Assembly: GCF_032884065.1 (NCBI RefSeq)
Contig: NC_088881.1
Span: forward strand, 13,667,260 to 13,731,259
Direction of reading: 5' to 3'
DNA: 64,000 nt
Source: Artemia franciscana
Lineage: Eukaryota; Arthropoda; Branchiopoda; Anostraca; Artemiidae
The notes under the pieces were generated by a model. The model was given only the letters and a program-made list of their open reading frames with translations. It was not told where the DNA came from and searched no databases. The translations under genes were made by a program, and so were the position numbers. This document shows, in pieces, positions 24,956 through 35,329 of this stretch. Numbering within the stretch: the first letter of the stretch is position 1; each line of letters starts with the position of its first letter.

Positions 24956-26456
24956 TATTTCCGTCATGAAAAGGCAGTATGGTCTTCGAAGATATCTATA
25001 TTATTAATCAGAAATTAACTGCAAAATACCAGTAGGCTAAATAGTAAAATGCAAAGAAAAATAAATTAATATTTGACAAATCCTTAAACTAGCAGGCTCC
25101 TACCATTATGAAATTCTGATTGTGACCAGGTAGCCATCATACTTTGGGGTCCTTGGGGCATAGATCCTTACCCTTCCCTCCCCCCCCCAAAGGTCTGAAG
25201 TTTACCAACTCTCTGGGTACTTCTTATTCAAATTATCAAAATAAAAAACGTTCCTTTCCCATCCCCTTGAAAAATTTTGCGTAAATATCTGATTAGGACC
25301 ATTCTTCTGATTTCTTTTTAGAATAAAATAAAATAGGGTATATAGTTCGTAACCCCACCTAAATGTATCTCAATTTGGATATGACAGAATGAAGGGTAAT
25401 TGTTCCAGTGGCTCATTTAAGAAGAGTCATTGAATTTAATTGAAAGGAATCGAACATATTCCAGTAAAAGAAGGGAGCCAAATAATAAAATTTACCGATT
25501 AACCAAGTAAAAAATAGATTTTGTGTTCATTCTTCAATGAATTATTCTACAAAACCTAGAATATCTCTTTATTAAGGGCTTACAATCCAAACAATGGGGT
25601 TTATGAGAACTGAAACCAGCAGGGAGGGGCATCTTGAAAAAATGGAGATAACAAAATAAAATTTACTTTGACGTCTAGAAACTTATTTGTATACCAAGGC
25701 CTTATATAGGAAAAGAGTTCGGAGGTTTGCCCACCCCTCCTAAAGAGTTGCCCAACGCATGAAAACATGAAAAAATACATAAAAACACATTATTTATGTG
25801 TTTTATAAAGTTTTTGGACACCCTTCCCCCTACAAAAATACCCCCTCCAATTACAAAATCCTTGATACGACCCTGGTATATACCTTCTATTGTCCTGGAA
25901 GCTATTTACATCCCGCAATTTTCCTTTTTAGTAAAATCAAACTATCTATTAACCCACAATAAGTGTTTTAATTTGTTACCATTACTTAATTCATTAATAT
26001 ATTGCCGCCTCTGAAAATCTGCCACATCCTGACAAAATTTGCTGAAGTTGGTTCCATGCTACATAATTAACGGTTGGCATCGCAATCATTCAGAATTCCT
26101 AGTCTTGTTGTTAGTTCATTTTAGCTACATTATTAATTCTTCTTATCACAAATGTTAAAACTTCATAAGCTTTTTAGTGCGACATTATGGAAATATTTCT
26201 ACTAGTCCATATCACCGTGTACGGTTTCAAGATATGCATGACTACTTATTAGGAATTTTTTTAATTCCAAGGCTTCATGAGGATATTTGCGACAATCCTA
26301 TCTTACCAGAAAAAAAAAAGAAAAAAAAAATCACTATTCGCAAATATTAATGGTTTGTCAAGTTCCCTTATCAGCATGTCTAAAATGAAAAATATTACAC
26401 ATGCCAAATAATGAAAACAGACAGGCTATTTGGAAATTACCCTTGGCTTCCTAGCT

Positions 26457-27040
26457 ATCAAACAGTTCGTGGTAACGAACTGTTTGATATGTTGATTATG
26501 TTATGATTATGTTGATATGTTGATTATGTTGATTATGTTGATTATGTTGATTCCAAATATATAGGATTCATTAAGTTTAGTTTTACGAATAATAAGCTAA
26601 AAGTCTGGAAAAATTGCCTGATTTTAGAAAAAGGAGGTAAACACCCCCTAAAATTCAAGGAATCTTAATATAAATCAAACCATCAAACAAGTTTCCATCT
26701 GCAAAAATGTGGAATTTTGTTTTTTTTTGCCAGAAGAAAGATCATATAGGTGTTTTTATTTATTAATTTTTACATTTATTATTATTTTCCTCAGGGGTGA
26801 TCACGTCGAACGAATAGTTCTAGAATATCGAGAAAGGACTCATTTGAACGGAAATTAGAAGTTCTAGGGACGTTTTTAAGTGATCAAAAACGTGCTTAGG
26901 GCATCTGGCCCCCTCCCATCTACCTATTTCCTAAATGTCATTAGATCAAAATTATGGGAAAGGCCGTTTGTTCAGCATAGTTGAAAGCCCAGTAACTATG
27001 TCTTTTAGGATAATAGAAAGTAATAGACCCTGTTATCCTC
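26457..27040 (-). repeat. Diverged T module starting with a perfect 32-bp palindrome
   Basis: Bases 26457-26488 read ATCAAACAGTTCGT, GGTA, ACGAACTGTTTGAT: two full T ends fused head to head. A (GTTGATTAT)n run follows to about 26550. The remainder matches the T module in reverse, more diverged than in other copies. Confidence 0.7.
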
Positions 27041-27164
27041 CAATCCTTACCGACTCAAAAAAACGATAGGTTTAGCAATGTTTAGTATTCCTAGTGTTTT
27101 TTCAGTAATTTTGTACATGTCAAACAATAAAAGGTTTATAAATGGTTGTGGTTTTAAATTATGA

Positions 27165-27425
27165 TACTAGCTCATCGGTGTGGGTGTTTTAACACCACTG
27201 AGGTTTCCCGCCATCGTATGTTTTCCACCGCCCAGGAAATTTTGCATCATAAAGAGGATTAGTTGGGTCAGAATAGACAGGTTAGGTTAGTCTATGTCTA
27301 TTTATATTCTTATGTCTATGTCTATGTCTATATCTCTATCTATTCTGACCAAACATATGGTGGCGGAAAGCATATGGTGGCGTAAAACCGTGGTGATGTT
27401 AAAATACTGCTATGAGCTCATCAGC
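27165..27425. repeat. Inverted-repeat element with a TATGTC microsatellite core
   Basis: Left arm words (TAGCTCATC, GTTTTAACACCAC, ATATGTTTTCCACCGCC-like) recur in reverse complement on the right (GGTGGCG..., GTGGTGATGTTAAAA, GAGCTCATC). An inner pair GGTCAGAATAGA/TCTATTCTGACC flanks a (TCTATG)n run at about 27290-27345. Confidence 0.6.
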
Positions 27426-27524
27426 TTCTATTAAATATTAATTAACTCAATAAAGGTATAATATGATTTTATGAAACGATATTATCATTAAATATACAAC
27501 TTTGTACCAGGCTTGGTGCACATC

Positions 27525-27715
27525 GTCATGATTGGCACAGTTCCGCCACACCTGACACAGTTCTGCCACACTTGTCACGGTTTCACCTTGTTTGGTACAG
27601 TTTCACCTTATTTGGCACTGTCCCATCAGGCTTGGTACGGTTTAGCCACGCTTGGCACGGTTCTGCCAGACTTGGCACAGTTTCACCACGCTGGGCACTC
27701 TTGGCACGTGCCATC
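27525..27715. repeat. Minisatellite with a 20-21-bp unit (copy A)
   Basis: About nine units of the type TTGGCACAGTTCCGCCACAC. All three frames are open through it, which creates spurious ORFs. The same array lies at about 56376-56567, and a shorter diverged form at about 43795-43915. Confidence 0.8.
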
Positions 27716-28217
27716 TGGTGTACACGATTGCTGAAAGTCCGAAATCCCTTGGAAATTACTTTAAAAAGCTACCCTTTTTAATATATGGGTGGTTATCAAC
27801 TTTGTTTTCAATTTCCGGCAACTATAAGCACGAGCCGTTTTTTACTTGCAGTTTGTTGCCACATAATTATATAGTATATAAGAAATAAATATAAACCCCA
27901 ACATTTTCATTTCAACGTCAATAAAAAAACAAAACTTTTCAACACTTGCCTAGGCCCTATTGAGAAATTTCATGACGACCCTTCTTCTCACCACCAATAC
28001 GTCCTTTCTTCTCACCACCTTTGTGCCGGTAAGTAGATGATCGTTTGTCTTGTATCTATATATATAAAAATAAGTTGTCTGTCTGTCTGGCTGTGGATCA
28101 GGTGACGTCATGTTTCTGTGTTGACTGACGTCATGAAGTTAGTTGTCGTCATTTTTGCTATGACGGTGACGTCATTAAAGATATTTAAGACATATATGTT
28201 CACGTAGAAATCTATTA

Positions 28218-28568
28218 ATGTTTAAGTTTAAAATGACTGATGAACTTACAATGGCAAAAGCCGATGAAGATGCTCAAAGAGTCTATGCCAAAAAACTTGC
28301 TGCTGATAGAGAAAGTCAGAAAAGAAAGCGTGCCGAGGAATCAAAAGAACAGCAAGGAAACAGGCTTGAGGCTAAAGAACGCAAAACCGCTCAGTTAGAT
28401 GAAGATCCACCTGGACAGCGAGAGTCAAAACATATCAAAACTGAAAATGATAGCGATGATGATTGGGTTTGGGATTTTGACTTGGATAAGGTCATCAATG
28501 CCTACCAGATTTTAGTTAAAAAAACAAAGGTTCGGCGATATGTATTTCATAGTGAAGCTGAAAAATAA
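28218..28568 (+). CDS. Helitron-associated ORF, N-terminal fragment
   Basis: A 116-codon frame; the likely start is the ATG at 28233 (MTDELTMAKADEDAQRV). The product is highly charged: a Lys/Arg/Glu-rich stretch (AADRESQKRKRAEESKEQQG), then an acidic part (NDSDDDWVWDFDLDKV). Proteins with this kind of charged start occur at the head of long Helitron polyproteins in arthropods, as I recall. The Rep and helicase domains that should follow are missing. A similar start recurs at 28785 (MTEEPTMATPEEAAQNE), suggesting an internal duplication. It may be untranslated. Confidence 0.45.
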   Translation: MFKFKMTDELTMAKADEDAQRVYAKKLAADRESQKRKRAEESKEQQGNRLEAKERKTAQLDEDPPGQRESKHIKTENDSDDDWVWDFDLDKVINAYQILVKKTKVRRYVFHSEAEK

Positions 28569-28985
28569 AGAAGAAAAAGAAAACTGAAAAAAGAAAGAAT
28601 GTAAAAAACTAAAAAATACTAAAAAGAAAAAACACTCAAAGAGAAATTACAGACCGGGACACAAATGACGACCGGGACACAGGGAATATAAATGACGACC
28701 AGGACACAGGTATTTAAGAATATCGTTCAAAGACAAATTTTTAATTGTAAGAAGACCATTGAAAGAGAAATTTCTAATTGTAAAATGACTGAAGAACCTA
28801 CAATGGCAACACCCGAGGAAGCTGCTCAAAACGAATGTATTCAAGCCGAAGTAGCTGAGTTGGTAAAGCGTTATGTTTCAGGTTCTAGGTCCGAGAGGCT
28901 CCAGGTTTGAACCTTGGCTTTAGCATTAATACAAAAGAAGAAAAAAACTAAAAAAGGTAAAAACTACAAAAAAACTAAAAAGAAA

Positions 28986-29016
<31 letters not shown>

Positions 29017-29021
<5 letters not shown>

Positions 29022-29040
29022 ATATATAAAAATAAGTTGT
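29017..29040 (+). repeat. Second, nested Helitron 5' terminus
   Basis: The 5'-terminal sequence of the Helitron (TCTATATATATAAAAATAAG then TTGT and CTGTCTG) occurs again here, followed by GGTGACGTCATGTTTCTG as at the outer end. This gives two 5' ends that share one 3' end. Confidence 0.8.
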
Positions 29041-29836
29041 CTGTCTGTGGATCTGTCAGGTGACGTCATGTTTCTGTATCGACTGACGTCATGTTTTCGA
29101 CTGACGAAATTACAGACCGGGACATCGGGACACAAATGACGACCGGGACACCGGCACATAGGGAATATGAATGACGACCGAGACACAAGGAATGTTCGAT
29201 TAGCAATCACCATCAACAAAGCACCGGGACACAAATGACGACCGGGACACAGGGAGTATAAATGACGACCAGGACATAAGTAAAAAAAATTAAAAACTAA
29301 TAAAAAAGGTAAAAACTACAAAAAAAAAGAAAAAAAAACTAAAAACTAATAAAAAACTAAAAAAGCTAAAAAGCTAAAAAAAAAAAAAAAATGATAAAGG
29401 AAAAAAAAAATAAATAAAGGAGAAAAACAAAACTAAAAAAAAGAAAAAAAAAACTAAAAAAAAGTAAAAAACTAAAACCTAAAAACAGACCAATTCAAAA
29501 ACGAATGTATATACAGACCGGGACACAAATGACGACCGGGACACCGGGACATGACGACCGGGACACAGGGACACAACTACAACAGGGACGCCGGGGGGCT
29601 CAGGGGGGTATATAAATGACGATGGCGACATAGGGAATCGTCGATTAGCAATCATCATCAACAAAGCTCAAGGGAAATCATTAGAATCATGAGGTATAGA
29701 TCTGAATACGGATTGTTTTCCCATGGGCCATTATATGTTGCATGTTCAAGAGTCGTTAAGCCTGACATTCTATTTATATGCACAGACAATGGGACAGCAA
29801 AGAATGTTGTATATTCGCAAGTTTTACGTAGTTAAA

Positions 29837-29839
<3 letters not shown>

Positions 29840-29920
<81 letters not shown>
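29840..29920. repeat. (TA)n microsatellite inside the Helitron
   Basis: About 40 uninterrupted TA units. Length is prone to slippage and to assembly error. Confidence 0.95.
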
Positions 29921-29922
<2 letters not shown>

Positions 29923-30204
29923 CAGGTGGGACATAGGGACACAACTACAATGGCACGTAACTAATATGGCGCGTAACGACTTACGCGCGCGGGGGGGGCT
30001 TGGGGGGGGGGCGCGAAGCGCCCCCACCAACTAGGTGTTGGGGTGGCGCGAAGAGCCACCCCAACAGCTAGTATTACATAAAAAACATTTTTCTGCAATA
30101 TAAGGAGATCTGTAATAAGAAAGGACTCGCAAATTTCTCCAATAAAATGAGCCCTGCATTACTTATATCCAAACTTAATTGAAATTACATAAAAAATAAG
30201 TTTT

Positions 30205-30462
30205 TTTTAACTGAAAGTAAGGAGCGACTTAAAAACTCAGAACAAACAGAAATTACTCCGTGTATGAAAAGGGCTGTTCCTTCCTCAACATCCCGCTCTT
30301 TACACTAAAGTAATTTACTGTTTTATGAAGAAGAATTGAGAGAAAGAGTCAAACTGTAGCGTAAAGAGCGGGGCGTTGAGGAAGGAACAGCCCCTTTCAT
30401 ACACGGAGTAATTTCTGTTCGTTTTAAGTTTTAATGTCGCTCCTTATTTTCAGTTAAAAAAA
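30205..30462. repeat. F hairpin (copy A of the duplication)
   Basis: Two arms of about 100 bp in inverted orientation. Both carry the variants GTGTATGAAAnGGGCTG and TTCCTTCCTCAAC. The counterpart lies at 57005-57270. Confidence 0.8.
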
Positions 30463-30871
30463 CTTGTTTTTTATTTAATTTTCATTAAGATCCATTGACT
30501 TTTAGGGGAGTTATTCCCCTTTTTGAAAATCAGGGAAATTTTCCCCAGCACATTAAACGATGGGTCACATTAAACTTGAGGAATTTTATAAATTTTAAAT
30601 AAGCATCAAAATTTAATTCGTTTCTCATTTTCATTATTATCAAGACTCTCTTTCTTTCAGTTTAGGCTACTTATGAAGTTTTCGGCTGTCTTATTTTATG
30701 GGGAAAAAGAAAATATTTGGCAGCAATTTTAAAATTTTCAAGGAAAAAATTGCTCAATTCTTGTTCGAGTACGGTCCTAACAATAAGTCATGGTTATTGC
30801 TTACGAAGCTTACGAAATTTGTTGCAAAAATAAAAAAAAATTATTAACCTCACTTGATTTTTATATATGTT

Positions 30872-30946
30872 CCTTGCGACAGTAGGGATCGAACCCGAGC
30901 ATTCTCAGTCGAACAGCACAGTCATATCCACTATACTGTCACAAGG
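30872..30946 (-). other. tRNA-like sequence (tRNA pseudogene or SINE head)
   Basis: On the minus strand the ends pair (CCTTGTGACAGTA with TACTGTCGCAAGG; two mismatches). An A-box-like TATAGTGG lies at the correct distance and a good B box, GGGTTCGATCC, near the 3' end, about as in tRNA-Glu/Asp. The anticodon arm does not pair well and the terminal stem is longer than seven pairs, so it is not a functional tRNA as I read it. The same sequence with three changes occurs at 57683-57757. Confidence 0.5.
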
Positions 30947-31729
30947 TAATTGGTTGTAGGATTTATTGACAAATTGACTTGTTTAATAAATTATAACTGC
31001 TGATGTCATTGGAAGTAACAATCCATTGACATTGGCATATTTTACAATCAAGATTATAAGTTTATCCTCAGGTTTTTACTAAATTAAAAAACGTTGTAGC
31101 ATAAAATTGATTAAATTAAGGACAATTAGGAAAATCCCCATAAATCTTATAAGCCTTTATTATTACCTTAAGCCTTTATCGAATGTCCTTTGATAAAGAG
31201 TTTTCTGGGAGTCGGCGTTTACCTACCCATCCCGTTGAATATACCCTGTGGAAAATACACCCCCACGGAAAATTCCTCCAGATAATTCTCCCCCCCCACA
31301 CACACATTCTCCCTGGATAATACCGGATGTTCATAAGAAGGGAAATTGAAACCTTCCTTTAAATCCTATAGTATTGCCTATAGCTAAGAGCCAAAAGGGT
31401 TCAATGTCATAATGTTTGTTTGTTTGTTATTTCCAAGAGGCACTTAATATGGAAGGGGTGGTCGTATAAGCTTCAGAGGGGGCTTATTCGAATGTCATTT
31501 AAAAGTTCTAGGGCAATTGTTAAACGTCAAAATTGATAGAAGGGCAACAAGCCCTCCTATCAGCTTCCATGGGAGCTTGAAACTTCCACAATAAGGTTTT
31601 CGGATACACAGAATCCGATGATGAGCTTTGGATTCCATCATCAGATTCATCATAAGATCGTTTCAGATCACATCACATCATAAGATCCATGATGTCATTA
31701 ATCTTAATTATGATCTTAATGATCTTATG

Positions 31730-31985
31730 ATCCTAATGATGTCATTAAGACCCCTTGACTTTTAGGAAATGTTTCCCCCTTATTTGAGAATCGGGGAAAT
31801 TTTCTAGGGCGCGTAGCTTTGATGGATAACATTAAGCTTAATGAATCTTATATGTTTGTAATCAGCATAATAAGTCGATTCTTTGATATATCTTTTGGTA
31901 TCAGAATTCTGTTTTTTGGATTTTCAGTTACAATTAAGCCGTGTCGCTCTTACTTATAGTTCATTACCGGGAACCTTTTGATAGC
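31730..31985 (+). repeat. Diverged T-module end
   Basis: Matches the last 250 bp of T (CCTTGACTTTTAGGAAATG through AATTAAGCCGTGTCGCTC) and ends GGGAACCTTTTGAT. Together with the inverted T at 26457 it brackets 5.5 kb (3.5 kb without the Helitron). The direct words ATCATAAGATC and TAATGATCTTATGATC just before it form a local short hairpin cluster at about 31650-31745. Confidence 0.6.
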
Positions 31986-32820
31986 ATGATTATGGTAAGA
32001 TCGAGGCAAATAAAGTAGTTATTTATGTCCCGAAAGTATATCACTCGCATTGATTTCAGTTGTTTCTTCATACGATTAGCTTTATTTCTTGGGTTCCAGT
32101 CCCCCTAGGCATCCCTTCCCAATCTCTCTCCCTGATAGCCACCTTACGTGATAAGTTGATAAGTTGGGACACTTAATTATATTGTCATTAAAAATTTGGC
32201 AATTATATTGTCCGGGCGCTCCATGCCAGTAATAACAATTGTTACTGTTTGATAAAAGAATAATTTGGCTAATCTAACTCGTAAATACTCGTAGTTAAAT
32301 CCTTCTAACTCGTAAATACTTAAAAGTTGTATTCAATGTTTGGAGAAAGGCGCGCACAGAGGACCTTCACTCAGAGGAGGGGCAAAATCAGAAAAAATAC
32401 CAAAAATGGTTATTATGCAACAAATATAGGAAAACAGAAGGAACTTGTATGTAAGTATTACATGGGGGGAGGGTAGGTCTGAAGTCATTTTGTTTTCTAC
32501 TGAATTTGAAAAACACTAAATTATTCTAAGAAAAGGGTGGCTCGGGGTGGGGGAGGGGTACCAAAAATTTAAAAAACGCATCAAAAATTTCCTTATATGT
32601 ATTGTTTTTTTTACGGTTCAGACAAAAAAAGATAAGGGGTGGGGTGTAAAACTCGGAAACCCCACCCCCCCTGGATACGGCCTTGCCTAGGAATACTGTT
32701 GAACCATAGATTAAGGGAGATCAAACCACTTCATTTGAATAATATATTAGAAAACTAAAGTTGAAACTCTCTTTGGACAGTATATTGAAAAACAACAAAG
32801 GTTGAAACAATAAAGGTTGA

Positions 32821-34625
32821 ATTTTATCGTAAAGAAGTCATCGGCAATAATATTGTATTTGCAGGGCTTTAAATCTTTATTAAATAAAAGAAAACAAGTT
32901 TTTTAACTGAAAGTAAGGAGCGACATTAAAACCTACTAAATAAAAAAAACTATTTTTTTTAACTGAAATTAAGGAACGACATTAAAACTTAAAAGGGACA
33001 TAAATTACTCCATGCATGAAAGGGGCTGTTTCCTTCTCAACGCCCCGCTCTTTAAGCTAAAGTTTGACTCTTTCTCTCAATTCTACTCTATTAAACAGTA
33101 AAAAACTTTAGCTTAAAGAGCGGAGCGTTGAGAAGCGGACAGCCCCTTTCATACATGGAGTAATTTCTGTCGGTTTTAAGTTTTAATGTTGCTCCTTACT
33201 TTCAGTTAAAAAAACTAGTTTTTTTATTTAATTTCTGAACGTTTTTGCATTAATGCATGTTTGATTTTCGCTCTCCGTATATAAATTATTAAAATGAAAT
33301 TTGCATATTAATTCTTTTTTTTTGGCTAAATGGCTTTCTCTTAGTTTTGATCAGACGATTTTGAAAAAACTGGGGAGGGGAGGAGGCTTAGTTGCCCTCC
33401 AATTTTTGGTTACGTGAAAAGGCAACTAGAACTTTTAATTTTTAACGAACGTTTTGATTAGTAAAACATATACGTAACTTAAAAATTAACTTACGTAACG
33501 AACTTTTATATTCTTATACTTTATTATGTATATGAGGGGGGTTTGTCCCCTCGCTAATACCTCACTCTTTACACTAAAGCTTAAACTTTGTCCCAACTCC
33601 TTAAGAATAACCCCTGAACCCAAAAGGCCGTAAAATAAATAGGCAAAATTACTAAAAATATTTTAGCGTAAAGAGCGAGGTATTTAGGAGGAGATGAACC
33701 CCTCGTATGCATAATAATCTCTGTTTGTTTTAAGTTTTAATGCTGCTCCTTACTTTCAGTTGAAAAAACTTTTTCATATTTATATTTTCATTGTTTTTTT
33801 ATAATATTGCTAGAAAATTCTGCGCCCCCTTCATTGAATTTCTTTGCCCCCAAGACATATTCCTCCAAAGAAAGATCCTACCTTATAGCCCCCTCCCCTC
33901 AACACCCCCCCCAAACCAAAATAATCCCCCTGAAAAACGTGTTTACACTTCCCAATAACCATTAATTTATGTAAACACTGGTCAAAGTTTGTAACTTGCA
34001 GCCCCTCCCCTGGGAACTGTGGTGGATTAAGTCATCCCAAAGACATAGTTATTATGGTTTTCAACTATGTTGAACAAAATGGCTATCTCAAAATTTTAAT
34101 CCGTTGACTTTGGGAAAAAAATGAGCGTGGGAGGGGGCCTAGGTGCCATCCAATTTTTTGGTCACTGATTTCCGTTAGAATGAGCCCTTTTGCGACATTC
34201 TAGGACCACTCGGTCGATACGATACCTCTGGGAAAAAAAAAAAAAAACAAAAAAAAAACAAATAAACACACACCCGTGATCGGTCTTCTGGCAAAAAATA
34301 CGAAGTTCCACATTTTTGTAGATAGGAGCTTGAAACTTTTACGGTAGGGTTTTCTGATACGCTGAATGCGATGGTGTGACTTTCGTTAAGATTCTATGAA
34401 TTTTAGGGGGTGTTTCCTACTATTTTCCAAAATAAGGCAAATTTTCTCAGGCTCGTAACTTTTGATGAAAAATACTAAATTCGATGAAACTTATATATTT
34501 AGAATCAGCATAAAAATTCAATTCTTTAGATGTATCTTTTAGTATCAAAATTCCGTTTTTTAAAGTTTCGTTTACTATTGAGCCGGGTCGCTCCCTACTA
34601 CAGTTCTGTACCACGAACTGTTTGA
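32821..34625 (+). repeat. Composite repeat, full copy (F-L-F2-C-T)
   Basis: A short duplicate of the F start lies at 32893-32930; F proper is about 32950-33215, L to 33460, F2 about 33470-33775, C to about 33955 and T about 33960-34625, ending CCACGAACTGTTTGA. Both F arms carry TTCTCAACG and AAGCTAAAG/CTTTAGCTT variants. This copy defines the module order. Confidence 0.85.
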
Positions 34626-35329
34626 AAACGAACAGAAATTACTTCGTATATGAAAGGGGCTGCTCCCTCATCAACGCCCCACTCTTTACGCTAAAGTTTG
34701 ATTCTTTCTTTGAAATTTACTTTTTAAAACAGTAATGTAAAATAGTAAAAATAATAAATAATAAAATATATAGAATATAAAATAATATTCTAAGCTTATA
34801 AAACTACCAGGAATGACTATCAATAGATCAGTGAAACTCAAAACGAACATGAATTATAATAATCAGCCCAGCCAAACTCAAAACGAGCAAAAATAACATG
34901 AGAAGGGCTAATAACCCCCATGCCTCTTAAGACCGGAACAGAATTTGTGCTTAACTGAAAAAAAGAAACGTTTGAAATGATTTCAGCTTTCTTATTTTTA
35001 TTATTGTAGATTCCGTCCAGAGAAAATTTCATCCATTCAAACAGCCAGTGGCTAAAAAGTGTACTTAGGGATGAATTCTAAAATTAGTGTGTCACATGGA
35101 AAATGGCATCCGTGTTTAAGTGTTATGAAAAAAAAACTTTTTTTTCAACTGAAAGTAAGGATCAACATTAAAACTAAAAAGCATAAATTATTACGTCTAG
35201 GGGGGGGGGGGGAGTTCAGCCCCCCGTCGATACTTCACTCTTTACGTGGAAATTCGAATTTTGTTCCAATTCTTTAAGAATGACCCCTGAATCACAAAGC
35301 CCGTTTAATTAGAACCATTAAATAAAAAA
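34626..35329. repeat. Half F, unrelated AT-rich filler, half F2
   Basis: An F arm (34626-34735) is joined directly to the end of the previous T. At 34800-35040 there is a different sequence whose words (AAACTCAAAACGAGCA, CCGGAA, GAATTTGTGC) recur near 48940-49110, so it is another dispersed repeat. An F2 fragment (about 35130-35310) follows. Confidence 0.6.

Larger units (their letters stand above)
28055..30071 (+). mobile_element. Helitron, 2017 bp, non-autonomous, with empty site in copy B
   Basis: It starts TCTATATATATAAAAATAAG and ends CTAG, inserted between A (28054) and T (30072), the canonical Helitron target. A GC-rich hairpin (GGGGTGGC at 30040-30047, GCCACCCC at 30055-30062) ends nine bases before the 3' terminus, as expected. 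Copy B of the duplication has the uninterrupted site at 56881/56882, and the diverged relative near 44260 also lacks it. The interior has a short ORF, a second nested 5' end at 29017, repeated GACGACCGGGACAC phrases and a long (TA)n run. No Rep/helicase domain is present, so it depends on an autonomous relative. Confidence 0.93.
24138..32820 (+). repeat. Segmental duplication copy A
   Basis: Collinear, same orientation, with 52994-59663. By eye the two are about 97-99% identical apart from small indels and one large difference, a 2017-bp Helitron present only here. Length difference (8683 versus 6670) matches the Helitron within a few bases. The left boundary lies inside a T module, and the right boundary is set only by the gap in copy B. 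Apart from the elements listed separately, 24.96-26.45, 30.47-30.87 and 30.95-31.7 kb hold no recognisable gene. Confidence 0.9.

Noticed and set aside
27513..27888. Three overlapping frames with repeated HLTQF/GTV motifs (also at 56364-56739 and 43782-44019)
   Set aside because: These are translations of the 20-bp minisatellite; all frames are open and none is conserved as protein.
30872..30946. Functional tRNA gene
   Set aside because: The anticodon arm does not pair and the terminal stem is too long; kept only as a tRNA-like sequence.
35059..35277. Many 60-80-codon frames in the composite repeats (for example 36170-36355, 38896-39078, 42837-43073)
   Set aside because: They recur at corresponding places in different copies with frameshifts and stops and show no domain; they are chance frames of repeat sequence.
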